In this document: piece after piece, positions 45,818 through 57,400 of the stretch
Layout: each line of letters begins with the position of its first letter
Position numbering within the stretch: position 1 is the first letter of the stretch
NCBI RefSeq assembly: GCF_010389155.1
Contig: NC_057766.1
Span: 1,302,001-1,366,000 of the forward strand
Direction of reading: 5' to 3'
DNA length: 64,000 nt
Origin: Erigeron canadensis
Lineage: Eukaryota; Streptophyta; Magnoliopsida; Asterales; Asteraceae
Notes under the pieces: generated by a model
What the model was told of the DNA's origin: nothing
Database searches by the model: none
The model's input: the letters and a program-made list of their open reading frames with translations, nothing else
Made by a program: the position numbers and the translations under genes

Positions 45818-46154
45818 TTCTTTTTTTTTTTGGTAAAAAGGCATTTGTCCTTTAGAAAATTTATATATAACAAAAAAACAAAGGACAAAATACTATGGGC
45901 ATGCCCATAGGGGACATACATTTTACAAAACTTATTAATGTACATCCCAAATTTTAACGTAAAAAAATAAACTAAAAAAAACTAGAGAAATGCCACTAGC
46001 CCAAACACTTATGATAAAAGCGCAAAATCTTGTCTTCAAATCCATTCCCATGTAAACCTTCAAATCTTGCATAAATCTTTGGATTCAGCCCAAAATCACT
46101 AGCCCAAACACTTATGCTGTCCAAAAAAACCATATCCGTCAATGTATAACAATT
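45818..46154 (-). mobile_element. Short non-LTR retroposon (LINE 3' end or SINE), 16-bp TSD
   Basis: On the minus strand the element ends with a poly(A) tail (plus-strand T run, 45814-45831). It is flanked by ATTATCCTTCACTTTT (45802-45817) and ATTATCCTTTACTTTT (46155-46170), a 15/16 duplication typical of target-primed reverse transcription. No coding sequence is recognised. Confidence 0.7.
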
Positions 46155-46170
46155 ATTATCCTTTACTTTT

Positions 46171-47815
46171 GTTTATTCGTTAATTAAGAGGATAAAAATT
46201 CCTTAAAGTTATATCTAACTTTATAAGTAAAGTTGGAATAAAGTTGAAAGGATCTCAATCTTTAGATTAAAACTAATAGTCAAGATTCAAACTTAATTTT
46301 TGAATCTTGACTATTAATTGCAATTCAAAAGGTTAAGGATTGTTAACTTCACCAATTTTAAAGAATTTTCTATCCTAAGGTAAAAATGTTTTTTAATTCT
46401 CACGTGCTGGTCACGTGCGGTGACTTAACAAGATAAATTAACAATCGTTAGCTAACAGGCTTAATGTTTTACTACATACGAGTAATGTTTTTACTTTTAC
46501 ATTAAAAGTGCAAAAACTGAATATTTGATAGACTAAAAATGTAAATTACTCTAGAAGATTAGACGGAGCATATAATATAATATTTTGTTGACTATAAAGA
46601 ATAACAAGTCTTCCTCTGTCGTTGGTGTCTTTTTCATCTAAATGCTCTGTGTGTGTCCACTTTGATTAACCAAAATCATCTGAGCACAGAGAAGCTACTT
46701 ATCTTCTTCTTTTTAGGTAACTCTCTTTCCCACATTACTTTCCTTTTATTATTCTACTCAAAACTTCACATGAAGGTCGACTTTTATTTCTTGAGTGTTG
46801 ACTCATTATGTTAAAAGGGTTGGGATTCGCACAAGTTGATCTCCCAACTTGAGTCAAGTTGAGAAAGTCTAGACCCTTGAATAAAAATTAAAGGCTTAAA
46901 TCTAAAGATCATTTTTAGATCTTGGCCCTTAGATTAGTCATGTTAGGAGTAACTTGAGCAAATCCTCACCCATGTTAAATTTTTTGCCTATGTTGTTAAT
47001 CTCATGCTTGTGATTTTACTTCTAGGATGCATTTATGCAAATGTTGAGTCATTTTTTTAAAATCTTGTACCTAGTTTATATTTCCTGAAATTATGTGGCC
47101 AGTTTATTTTTTTAGTTATCAAATATTTCCTTTTGGTTTATTGACACAACGTATACAACGATGGTGACTTGATAAAAGGATGAATATCATTGTGTTTAAA
47201 ATGGAAATATAAAGTGATCGTATATAAATAAGGAGAAACAATTTGATAGAACAATTTGATAGAACCGAGTAGAGCTAGAAAAAGATAGGCTTACTCTTTC
47301 TTCACTTGATTTGAAATGCCCATCTGAACTTAAAAGCGAAGTTACATTTTGTTGGAAAAATCCAAGCTTATGGTTTCAGAGACGTGTCTTTATCTTGTTG
47401 TCAGGCATACTTTGAAGCACATGCATCATTTTTCTTATTCGATATAAGCAAGAACTTGTTCAAAGAGTGAATTCTTTTCTAAACAGGGGATAGCTAGCTA
47501 CTAGACATTGTTGATTCATATATGCAAGAATGTTGGGTTATGTCGGTTGAAAGAGTTGTTCAGTTTATCTTTGTATAGCACAATTATGTTATATGCTTGT
47601 TAGCCGCTGACAGTAGTTGCCATTTTCAACTATTTGCGGTTATTGCCTAGATACAGTTACCTAAAATTTCATGTAGTCATTCTTTATCAAATTTAGCTTG
47701 AATTCCAACTGATTAGAACAAAGTTGTAAGTTAACTCTGGTCAACCAGTAAGCACAGTAGCTGTTTTCCGTCTCAGCTGATAGTATCTTTGTTGAAGTTT
47801 TTTGCTGACGCAAAT
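46171..47815. other. Upstream region of the DUF4220 gene
   Basis: No other gene seen. A donor-like TTTTTAG|GTAACT at about 46715 could end a leader exon of the following gene; this is inference only. Confidence 0.35.
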
Positions 47816-49999
47816 ATGAGGAGGATGCTGGTAGATATCCCTCCAAAATGGAAGAACTTATGGGATACATGGGATCTTAGAGGCTTTATCATCTTGAGCC
47901 TTCTTGTACAGACATTTCTGATTGTCTTTGCCCCATTAAGAAAACGAACATCAAGCAATTGGATTGTCATGCCTTTGTGGTCAGCGTACCTGCTGGCCGA
48001 TTGGGTTGCTAGCTTTTCTGTTGGGCTGATAACAAACAGCCAAGAGAACCCTGTTTACCCTTCAAAGAAAAAAGGTGGGGGTGTCATTGATATGGAAGAG
48101 GACCTACTTGCCTTTTGGGCGCCATTTCTATTGGTGCACCTTGGTGGTCCAGACACCATTACAGCTTTTGCATTAGAAGATAATGAGTTCTGGCTCCGCC
48201 ATCTTATTAGTCTTCTGATCCAATGTTTAGCCACGATTTATGTATTTCTTCAGTCTCTCCCACATAATAAGCTATGGTTTCCCACAATGTTAATGTTCTT
48301 GAATGGAACAATCAAATATGGAGAGAGAACACGTGCATTTTATATTGCAAGTGCGGATAGATTCAAATGGTCAATGAATACAAATTCTAATTCTAATTTG
48401 GACGACTTGGAAAAAGTGGAAAAGTATTTTCCGGCCACTACGAAGATTCCAAATGGATCTACAGAACCAGCCGGCAATCTGACGGAATTGGAGGTGGTGC
48501 AGTATGCTTATTGTTTTTTCAACACTTTCAAAGGGCTAGTCGTTGATCTGGTTTTTACCAGGGAAACACGAAATCAAAGTCGGGATTTCTTTCGAAATAG
48601 AACTACTGCGAAAGACGCTTTTGAAGTGGTTGAGGTTGAGTTGAATTTCATCTATGAAGTTCTCTTCACCAAGATCTGTGTGGTGTACGGTAAGTTTGGA
48701 GCCATATGCCGCATTTTCTCCTTTGTGACAGTTAGTTTGTCGATAGTTTTGTTCAAGTTGAAGAACAAATCAAAATTTAGCACAATTGATGTTGCAATTA
48801 CCTACAGTTTGCTCGCTAGTGCATTGGTTTTCGATATAGCTTCTTTGCTAAGGCTCATTTTTTCCAAAAAGACAGTCCTCGTTCTTTTGAAAGCACGTGC
48901 TATGGAACAAAAGCCTTTCTGGACAAAAATCCTCAGTGTAGTTCACGGACGCAGGATGAAAGCCATGTCTGAGCCAAGGCCTGACCCCCAATCAAATAGA
49001 GAGCCAACTGGGTTCTTAAAACAAAGGTGGTCAGAACGCATTCCAACTTACAACCTTATCTATTACTGTCTGCATCCACGCTCAGGATGCAACCAATTAT
49101 TTATTGATAAGCTGGGATTAAGTAGCTTTGCTGATTACAATAAGTATGTCAAATTCAAAAGTTTCACTGAAGATCTTAGAAAGTTCATATTTGAAGAACT
49201 AAAGTTAAAATCAGATGATGTAGATGACTTGGATATGGCAATGGAGATGAGTTCATCACGAGGTGATAGAGTGCTTCGCGTTGAAGATGGTTGGAGCCGC
49301 TTGCTCCCATACACTCTAGATCCTGATTATGGTCAACGTATTCTTCTGTGGCACGTTGCCACTGATCTATGTTACAACAAAGAAATCAATGATCAACTAA
49401 GCTCCAAGAGGCCTATCAACAAGAATGGGAATAAGTATCGGGAGATGGCGAAACTGTTATCAGATTACATGATGTACCTTCTTATGATGAAGCCGAGCAT
49501 GATGTCAGCTATAACAAGTACACTGCAAAGTCAGTTCTCGGATGTGTGTGCTGATGCAACATGCATATTCAAGAGCGGAAAAATTCATGAAATAAGTGAA
49601 GTTAAAAAAAATGCACAATGGTTTAATAATGCCATAGTGAACTTGGAACAGTTAAATGCATGTATGAAGATATTTGCTATACCAGAAGAAGTTTGGGACA
49701 GGAATGTGAAGGGAGACTTGAGAAAATCGTTGCTACTTTACAGTTTTATTTTGGCAAAAGAGGTGATGGCAATAGAGAAGGAAGACAAGAGTTTGAATAA
49801 ATGGTTGGTAATAAGCAAGGTGTGGGTGGAATTGTTATGTTATGGTGCAACCCATTCACAAGCAAAGGTTCAAGCAGCACAAGTTAGCAGTGGTGGTGAG
49901 CTCATTACTATTGTTTGGTTGTTAATGGCTCATTTGGGTTTGGGTGAACAATTCCAGATTAACCAACATCGAGAAAAGGCAAGACTTGTTGTCTACTAG
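47816..49999 (+). CDS. DUF4220/DUF594 membrane protein
   Basis: A single 727-codon exon from ATG 47816; codons upstream of it remain open but start with TTG, so this ATG is preferred. The N-terminal DUF4220 part shows a cytosolic start, then membrane segments (GFIILSLLVQTFLIVFAPL; WIVMPLWSAYLLADWVASF; LISLLIQCLATIYVFLQSL; later ICRIFSFVTVSLSIVLF and ITYSLLASALVFDIASLL). It also carries LLAFWAPFLLVHLGGPDTIT, a block conserved in the family. The C-terminal DUF594 part has ILLWHVATDLCY (residues 509-520) and LSDYMMYLLMMKPSMM. Function in plants is unknown, and families are usually clustered. It lies 3.5 kb downstream of the NLR in the same direction. There are no internal stops, so the gene is probably functional. 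Confidence 0.92.
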   Translation: MRRMLVDIPPKWKNLWDTWDLRGFIILSLLVQTFLIVFAPLRKRTSSNWIVMPLWSAYLLADWVASFSVGLITNSQENPVYPSKKKGGGVIDMEEDLLAFWAPFLLVHLGGPDTITAFALEDNEFWLRHLISLLIQCLATIYVFLQSLPHNKLWFPTMLMFLNGTIKYGERTRAFYIASADRFKWSMNTNSNSNLDDLEKVEKYFPATTKIPNGSTEPAGNLTELEVVQYAYCFFNTFKGLVVDLVFTRETRNQSRDFFRNRTTAKDAFEVVEVELNFIYEVLFTKICVVYGKFGAICRIFSFVTVSLSIVLFKLKNKSKFSTIDVAITYSLLASALVFDIASLLRLIFSKKTVLVLLKARAMEQKPFWTKILSVVHGRRMKAMSEPRPDPQSNREPTGFLKQRWSERIPTYNLIYYCLHPRSGCNQLFIDKLGLSSFADYNKYVKFKSFTEDLRKFIFEELKLKSDDVDDLDMAMEMSSSRGDRVLRVEDGWSRLLPYTLDPDYGQRILLWHVATDLCYNKEINDQLSSKRPINKNGNKYREMAKLLSDYMMYLLMMKPSMMSAITSTLQSQFSDVCADATCIFKSGKIHEISEVKKNAQWFNNAIVNLEQLNACMKIFAIPEEVWDRNVKGDLRKSLLLYSFILAKEVMAIEKEDKSLNKWLVISKVWVELLCYGATHSQAKVQAAQVSSGGELITIVWLLMAHLGLGEQFQINQHREKARLVVY

Positions 50000-50762
50000 T
50001 TTTGTTCCTTTTTTATTTGTTCTATATCTGTCATTTCCTAGCCCATGTAAGCGCAGTTTTGGGTGTCAACATTTAAAAATTCATTATGGACATCTTAGTC
50101 CGGCTGAGGGGATTGAGTTTTGAGATGCAAACATGTTAAGTGTTCGTCTTTTGTGTTTCGTCGTGAAATAATTATAGAATGTGTGTAGATGCTGTTCATG
50201 ATGTTTTATATTATTGAGCTAATGATTATTAAATGCGATAACCACTTGGTCTTAGATCAAGTGACCACCTGGGTCCTCTTTGGGGCTTTGGGTAGGGGAT
50301 GTTGACTTAAAACCACAGATCGAATCTTAATTTCTCACGGTTCGGGCATTTACATCATCGGATGCGTGCAGGCCGTGTTATCGCACGCTTGGTATCCGTG
50401 GGTGCCTTCGGGTTCCAACCTCTAGCTAGCACATTGTTAGGGTTCGAATCACTAATCTACTAACACGTCTTTAATAAAACTGATCAAAGGTTTCCGACAT
50501 TCTTTGCATCCTTTTTGAATTTTTATTTTCTAAAAAAATTGTAAAAGTGTGTAGGAGGTCTTCGTAAAAATTCGTGGCACATCAATAGCAAAAAGCTTTT
50601 AAAAGTTTAAAACTTTTTTTTATTTTCTTTTCAGTAGTAAACTTTACAATATAACAAGGCAACTTGCTGATGTAAGAAGACAAAGAGAGTCAGGCAGTTT
50701 CCCATTCTCTTTAATTAAGTCCGTGTAATCTTAATATATATATATTTTTTTTATCATGTTAT
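50000..50762. other. Downstream intergenic, no gene seen
   Basis: 50235-50460 has weak pol III-like words (GGGTTCGAATC at about 50452) but no tRNA fold. The rest is AT-rich. Confidence 0.35.
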
Positions 50763-50890
50763 CGCTACAAGAAAAATCTTTTTTTCAATGAAAATTTTCG
50801 TAGCAAAATATATCAATATTGCAACGAAATGGGTTCGTTGCAATAAAGTCGTCGCAAATTTCTTTTCCAACAAATTTTGTGACGTTTTTT
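50763..50890. mobile_element. CACTA-like terminus remnant
   Basis: CTACAAGAAAAATC resembles the CACTACAAGAAAA end of plant En/Spm elements. It is followed by GTTGCAA/TCGTCGCAAA words of the subterminal type. The first bases and a partner end are missing. Confidence 0.4.
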
Positions 50891-51881
50891 TTGTGGGACA
50901 CACCTTTTAAATGAAAAAAAAAAAAAGAATAAGGAAAAAATTTTGTGGAGTCGAGTTCGACCTTAGACCATGGGAGGCCGAGTTCGACTGTCCAGTGCCT
51001 ATGTAAATAATTATGTATTAGGTTTTAGAAAATAGTTTTTGTGGCAATTGTAAGTCATTCATGTGAGATCTGAGATAAAGATTACCTCATACTCTCAAAG
51101 ATGTATACTCATTTAGTATTGTAATCGGGATGATTATTGTATATTAATGAGTATCGATTCATCTATTTATCTCCTATTCGTTTCTATTCTTATTGTATTT
51201 GATTCGTGTTCGGTTTATCGTATATTATTGATTGTTACTCTTTAAGAGTTTTCCCATTTAAACATTATTGATCTAACCTCGTAGATGCAATGACTATAGC
51301 CTATAGGACTTACAATTTATATAAAGCCAAGTCAAAATTAAAAATTTGATGTTAAAGCGCACATGTGTCTATATTATAAACTGAATTTGAGAGAAAAGTT
51401 TGGGGATCTTATGATTTTATTGACTTAAAAAATGAAATGTTATATACTAATGTATACAAAAATATGAAGATAATTGCCTCTAACCGACACTCTACTATAA
51501 TTTACAATTTTACATGTACAGATATTGACACCATTCTACCAAACTATATCTATACTACATTGGTTGCAATGTACAAGACTTTTAATCATAATCACTTTGG
51601 CTAGGATTGTGTTCATGAAAATACATCGATGAAGCATTCATTGTGACAAATGTCACCTACTCACCTTCCTGTGTACCCTCTTCTCCATGAAGCTCTTGAA
51701 AGGTTTTCACTTTCTGCAATACCGTATTTCAAATGGTAAAAGTTAGTATTTATACAAATCATACATATAATATGGATTTGATTTGAAAGTTGGTTGTAAT
51801 GGAAATTATTGAGTTGAAGAAAGATGGAGCAGTTGTCATGGAAAATGGGTGATTTTAATTTTACTATTAGTATATATATAA
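50891..51881. other. Intergenic, no gene seen
   Basis: AT-rich DNA. The minus-strand frame at 51661-51906 lacks family features. Confidence 0.4.
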
Positions 51882-52702
51882 GGGGATTCCCATTACGAGG
51901 ATTCATCCTTAGAAGGACTAGTCTTTGTTAGCGTCACATCAGCAAAAAACACTCCAGGACTAATCTCCCCAAAACATACACAATGCAAAGTACTAGTCCT
52001 AGACCCACCTTTTATACCATTAATCTTTAAACACCTCACACACTCATATATATATATATATATATATAGGGTAAAGTTATTTTGAGAACCTTTTTTTTTT
52101 GTGAGAACCTTTGAGAACTTTTCAAATCAAGCCCAACCGAAGATTGTTCTTTACATGAAAATTGTTTTTTGATTGTTTTCTCAATAACTTATGTGTAATT
52201 TTAAAGTTTATAATTGTGTGGAGGCATTGATTATCATCCGTTATACATATATGTGGAGATTTGGATTCTTGATCACATGTATACGTATATTGCTATGATC
52301 ACATGTATGCAAGTCGATCACATGTAATTATAGCAATATTCGTGTACATATAATCAGGAATCCAAATCTCCATATAATTGTATAACGGATGATAATCTAT
52401 GCCTCCACACAATTATAAACTTTAAAATTACACATAAGTTATTCAGAAAACAATCAAAAAACAATTTTCATGTAAAGAATAATCATCGGTTGGGCTTGAT
52501 TTGAAAAGTTCTCAAAGGTTCTAGCAAAAAAAAGAGTTCTCAAAATAACTTTTCACTATATATATATATATATATAACTCGTCCCTGAAAGGACTAGTCA
52601 TCCAAGAACTAATGAAGGACTAGTCCAACCCAACGGTGTGGACATGTCCTTAGGACAAGGACGAGTGATGAACGAATAGAGAACGGAGGTATTGGGGAGT
52701 TC
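51882..52702. mobile_element. Tourist-like MITE (TSD TAA) carrying a nested foldback MITE
   Basis: GGGGATTCCCATTACG at the left and GGTATTGGGGAGTTC at the right are weakly inverted. TAA flanks both sides (51879-51881, 52703-52705). Internal GGACTAGTC, CATCAGCAAAAAA and ACCCACCTTTTAT words are shared with the Tourist MITE at 31585-31861. The element at 52069-52556 sits in its (TA)n segment. Confidence 0.55.
52069..52556. mobile_element. Long foldback MITE in (TA)n, 488 bp
   Basis: Arms of about 200 bp: GGGTAAAGTTATTTTGAGAAC ... AATTGTGTGGAGGCA ... CATCCGTTATAC pairs with GTATAACGGATG ... TGCCTCCACACAATT ... GTTCTCAAAATAACTTTTCAC. A short inverted centre (TGATCACATGTA) follows. Flanked by TATATATATA on both sides, which could be the TSD of a Mutator-type element. 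Confidence 0.85.
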
Positions 52703-52739
52703 TAAATAAATATATAGTGTTCCAATCCAGTGTAACACC

Positions 52740-53097
52740 CTAACGCCTTTAAAATGAGAACAACATAAGAACACAAAAAAAACTTCATTTTGATGTATTA
52801 TAAGTCTATAAAGCTAACATAGTGTATAACTACTTATCATTATTTAAGTGTTTAACAACACATTGATCCGTCAAAATCAAGAAAATCAGATTTGTTGTTT
52901 TGTGCATCCATAATGGATGCATATTCATAAAAATGGATGCATAAATTTAAAAAATTAATTTTGTCAGTTTGGATAGATCAATGTATTATTAAATACTTAA
53001 ATAATGATAATTATTTATACATATCGTTAGTTTATAAACTTAAATTGCTTCAAAATGAAGTTTTTAAGTGTGTTTACACTGTTCTCATTTTAAGGGT
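52740..53097. mobile_element. Foldback MITE, second copy of the 42769 family
   Basis: Shares AACTTCATTTTGATGTATTA, CTAACATAGTGTATAACTA, TTATCATTATTTAAGTGTTTAAC and ATCCATAATGGATGCATATTC-type blocks with 42769-43159. Exact ends and TSD not resolved. Confidence 0.65.
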
Positions 53098-53281
53098 ATA
53101 TAATATTTCAAACATATATTTGAGAATTATCTTCTATATGAATGGAAGAGTATGTGAATAATAACCTACATGGGAGGTTACTACTTAATCACGTCACACT
53201 TTGTTCTATCGTTTGGATTTCGTCTCAACTCAACCTATTCGGATTTCTTTTCCCTAGGGTCTTTTTTGGTTTTTTGCACAA

Positions 53282-53309
53282 CTAGTTAATTAACCCGGGT
53301 TCAACCCGG
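53282..53309 (-). mobile_element. Helitron 3' terminus (minus strand)
   Basis: On the minus strand CCGGGTT-G-AACCCGG (53309-53295) is followed by GTTAATTAA and CTAG (53285-53282), then T. Perfect 7-bp stem and correct CTRR-T end. The body would extend right into 53310 onwards; the 5' end was not found. Confidence 0.6.
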
Positions 53310-53710
53310 ACATATTAAAAAAAGTTTTATAAAAATTATCTTCGTCATTGAAGTTGCGGCAGTCCAACGGTACTCATAACCTCGAAATATTATATCTTAA
53401 AATTATCTTATTAACCGTATAATATACAGATAATTTAAAAATCTATTTATCTAGATGATTGAACTTTAAAGACCATACAATTTAAAAGAAAATAAAATCA
53501 TAAAAAAACAAAAATAAAAATGCAATAAATATTAAAAAGGAAAGTGTTTATGACATCATAAGTAAATAAAATAAAAAAGAAAAAGACTTTCAAGAATGAA
53601 TTTGAAGATGCCAAATAAGCTATTTATATTAAATAGTGATGTCATAATAATCTTCTTTTATTTAGTAAATAGAAATAGATTCTTTTTTTTCTTAGTTTCT
53701 AGGACACCCT
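53310..53710. other. Probable Helitron interior, no gene seen
   Basis: AT-rich sequence following the Helitron terminus. No recognisable coding sequence. Confidence 0.3.
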
Positions 53711-54160
53711 TCTACTTTGTTTTTTGCCACGTCGCATTTTGCTTGGTTTTTCCATTGAGTTTTTTTTTTCACATTTTTTTGTTTTTCGTTTCCAACTGAT
53801 TTATTGGAATCTTTATTCAACTCTTTTTTTCTTTTCTTAACCCCGTTCCACCGTTTGAATGTTACAATGTCGGATTCTATTTGCGTTTTTTCCTTTGGTT
53901 TTTTGCACATTTTTTTCCTTTTGGTTAGGGCCCCTACTATTTCATTTTTTGCCACATCGCACTCTCAGTGGTTTTTACATTGAGTTTTTCTGTGTCTTCA
54001 CATTTTTTTTTTCGTTTCAAATTATATATTGGAATCTTTATTCAACTCTTTTTTTTGGTTTTCTTAACCCCGTTCCACGCTTGCATTTTACAATGTCGCA
54101 TCCCCTTTGCGTTTTTCTCTTTGGTTTTTTACACATTTTTTTCCTTTTTGGTTTTCAGCT
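53711..54160 (+). repeat. Two-unit tandem duplication, ~226-bp units
   Basis: Units begin near 53711 and 53936 and share TTTTTTGCCAC, TTGGAATCTTTATTCAACTCT, CTTAACCCCGTTCCAC and TTTGGTTTTTTRCACATTTT. The sequence is T-rich and gives spurious hydrophobic frames on both strands. Confidence 0.8.
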
Positions 54161-54307
54161 AACATATGAGACACTTTTATTTAACTTTTTTGATTTCTCT
54201 TTGTTTTAAGTTTTTGGTTTTTATCCACAAACAAAACATATGTATTCAATACCACGTACTTTTAGACCTAAGGTGTTGTCCTTAAATAAAAATCTATCTC
54301 ATATATC

Positions 54308-54470
54308 TATTATAAGATTGGGAGAAAAGTTGGGAGAGAATGATATTCTATTAATCATAAATACATAGGGTTACAATATAGCCTGGTATATATAGGCTTC
54401 AAGAGAACATTCTAGAATACAATTACATAAATATGGAAGTGAATATCCATATATAATAAATATTATAATA
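54308..54470 (-). repeat. Copia 3' LTR
   Basis: 163 bp, direct repeat of 59805-59967. It contains a TATATATA promoter-like segment. Tips read TATTATAATA/TTATAATA rather than TG...CA, so terminal bases have changed or the family has unusual ends. Confidence 0.85.
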
Positions 54471-54490
54471 CTCCCCTTTGGATATTCACA

Positions 54491-57400
54491 CTATAAATCA
54501 TACGCAAAGATGATGTTTGTTGTCTCATTAAAAACCTTACCAAGAAAAACCCAGTGGGATAAAAACTCGGTGAAGGGAAAAAGAGTGCAGCGCGTAAGTT
54601 GCTCAAAAACTTTTGGTGCTAAAGATTTTGTGAACAAGTCCGGCAAGTTCTCGCTTGATCTAATTTGACAAATATCAATGACGTCATCCTTTTGAAGATC
54701 ATGTGTTGAGAAAAACTTCGGTGAAATGTGCTTTGTTTTATCTCCTTTAATATATCCTTCTTTAATTTGAGCAATACATGCAACATTATCTTCATACAAA
54801 ACAGTTGGAAATCCTTGATTGACTGGAGTCTGCATTCTTCTTGAATATTTTGAATCATTGACCTTAACCATACACATTCTCGACCAGCTTCATAAAGTGC
54901 AATAAGTTTAGCATGTTTTGATGATGTAAAGTGTTTGCTTGGTCGATCTCCATGAAATTGTCGTGTCACCATATGTGAAAACATAACCTGTTTGTGACTT
55001 TGCTTTGTGTGGGTCTGACAAATATCCGGCATCAGCATATCCGACCAACTTTGACTTTGAATTCTTCTGATAAAATAATCCCATATCACGTGTGCCACAG
55101 AGATAACGAAATATATGCTTGATTCTGTTCCAATGTCTTCGTGTTGGCATAGAACTATGTCTTGCTAATACATTTACAGAAAATGCAATATTTGGACGTT
55201 TATTATTAGCAAGTTACATCAAATCTCCAATAGCGCTTAGATATGGTATTTCTGAACCAAGAACTTCTTCATTACTTTCTTTGGGATGAAATGGATCATT
55301 TCCCGATTAACTGATCTAACAACCATTGGCGACGTTAATGGATGAGCTTTGTCCATATTAAATTTTGTCAATATTTTCTCTACACAGTTTGATTGATGGA
55401 CAAAAATATTATTCTAAAAATGCTCAATTTGCAATCCAAGACAAAATTTGGTTATGCCAAGGTCTTTCATTTCAAATTCATTTTTCAACAATTTTGCAGT
55501 ATTTTCAATCTCTTCTGGAGTTCCAATAATGTTTAGATCATCAACATATACTGCAACAATTGCAAAACCCCTTTCCGATCTTTTAATAAAAACACAAGGA
55601 CTAATAGGATTAGTCTTGTATCCTTCTTTAAGAAGATATTCACTCAGGCGATTATACCACATTCGTCCTGATTGTTTTAATCCATATAAAGATCGTTGTA
55701 ACTTTATAGAAAACATCTCACGGGGTTTTGATTGACATGCCTCATGCATCTTTAGTCCTTCAGGAACTTTCATGTAAATATCACTATCAAGTGATCCATA
55801 TAAATATGTCGTAACAACATCCATGAAGCACATTTTTTCCATATTTGCAAGACCAATTAAGAATCTTAGTGTAGAAGCATCCACAACGGGTGCATATGTT
55901 TCTTCATAATCAACACCCGACATTTGAGAAAATCCTTGTGCCACAAGTCTCGCTTTATATCTAACAATTTCATTTTTCTCATTTCATTTTATCACAAATA
56001 CCCACTTATAGCCAACTGGCTTAACATTTGGTGTGGTTAAAATCATGGAGCCTAACACTTGACGTTTTTTAAGTGAATCTATCTCTGCTTGAATAGCTTC
56101 TTTCCACTTTTCCCAATCTTTATTTTGTCGACATTCTTCGATAGATCTGGGAACAGTGATTTCATCATTTATCACATCACTTGGTATAGCATATGCAAAA
56201 ATTTCATCAACACTTGTTTTATTTCTATCCCATGATGTACCATTTTGTACATATATAATTGAGATCTCATCATTAGGTACATGGGTTTCTGAAAATCCAT
56301 CCACATCAACAGTGGAATTATTATTTTCTTTTGGGATGTTATACACTTTTTGGCACAATATTAATCTTTTCCATGGTTTTGCCAATCATATTGTTTTGTT
56401 CTTTCTTTTTCCGTGGATTTGTATCCTTTGACCTAAGTGGTCGTCCACGTTTTTTTACGTATAATTGACTCATCCGAGTTTTATGGAATATCAATTTGAG
56501 CAGGAGCATTTGCAGCCGGTATATGTGATTTAGTAACTCGTTTTGCATCAGTAAATGCATCCGGCAATTCATTTGCTATTCTTTGTAATTGAATAACCTT
56601 TTGAACTTCAAGTTCACTTTGCCCATTTCGAGGGTCAAGATATGATATGGATGTGGCATTCCATGTTAAACGTTCTGTTTCAGGTTTTTCTTTTGCTCCC
56701 CTAACTTTGGAATGTTGTTTCATCAAAATGACAATCAGCAAAGCGTGCTGTAAAAACATCTCTAGATAATGGTTCCATATACTTGATAATTGATGGAGAC
56801 TGAAAACCAATATATATTCCCAAAGATCTTTGTGGTCCCATCTTTCTACGTTGTGGAGGAGATATTGGCACATAAACAGCACAACCAAAGACTTTTAGAT
56901 GGGACAAACTTGGTTCTCTTCCAGAGACCAATTCTAGTGGAGAATACTTGTGATATGCAGTTGGTCTTAATCTAACCAATGTTGTTGCATGTAAAATAGC
57001 ATGTCCCTATGCAGATGATGGGAAATTAGATTTCATAATCCGTGGTCTTGCAATTAACTGCAATCTTTTAATGAATGATTCAGCAAGACCATTTTGCGTA
57101 TGCACATGTGCAACCGAATGCTCCACATTTATTACAATTGACATACAATAGTCATTAAAAGATTGGGATGTAAATTTTGCTACATTATCAAGCCTTATAT
57201 TCCTGATGTGATGATCAGAAAAATGTGCCCTCAGTTTAATTATTTGCGCCAATAACTTAGCAAATGCAACGTTTCTTGTTGATAACAAGCAAATATGTGA
57301 CCATCGAGTTGATGCATCAATTAATACCATAAAATATCGAAATGGTCCACATGGAGGGGCAATTGGCCCACAAATATCTCCTTGAATACGTTCCAAAAAT

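Noticed and set aside
53596..54209. Hydrophobic open frames that look like membrane peptides
   Set aside because: Poly-T-rich tandem duplication gives Phe/Leu-rich frames in several registers and on both strands.
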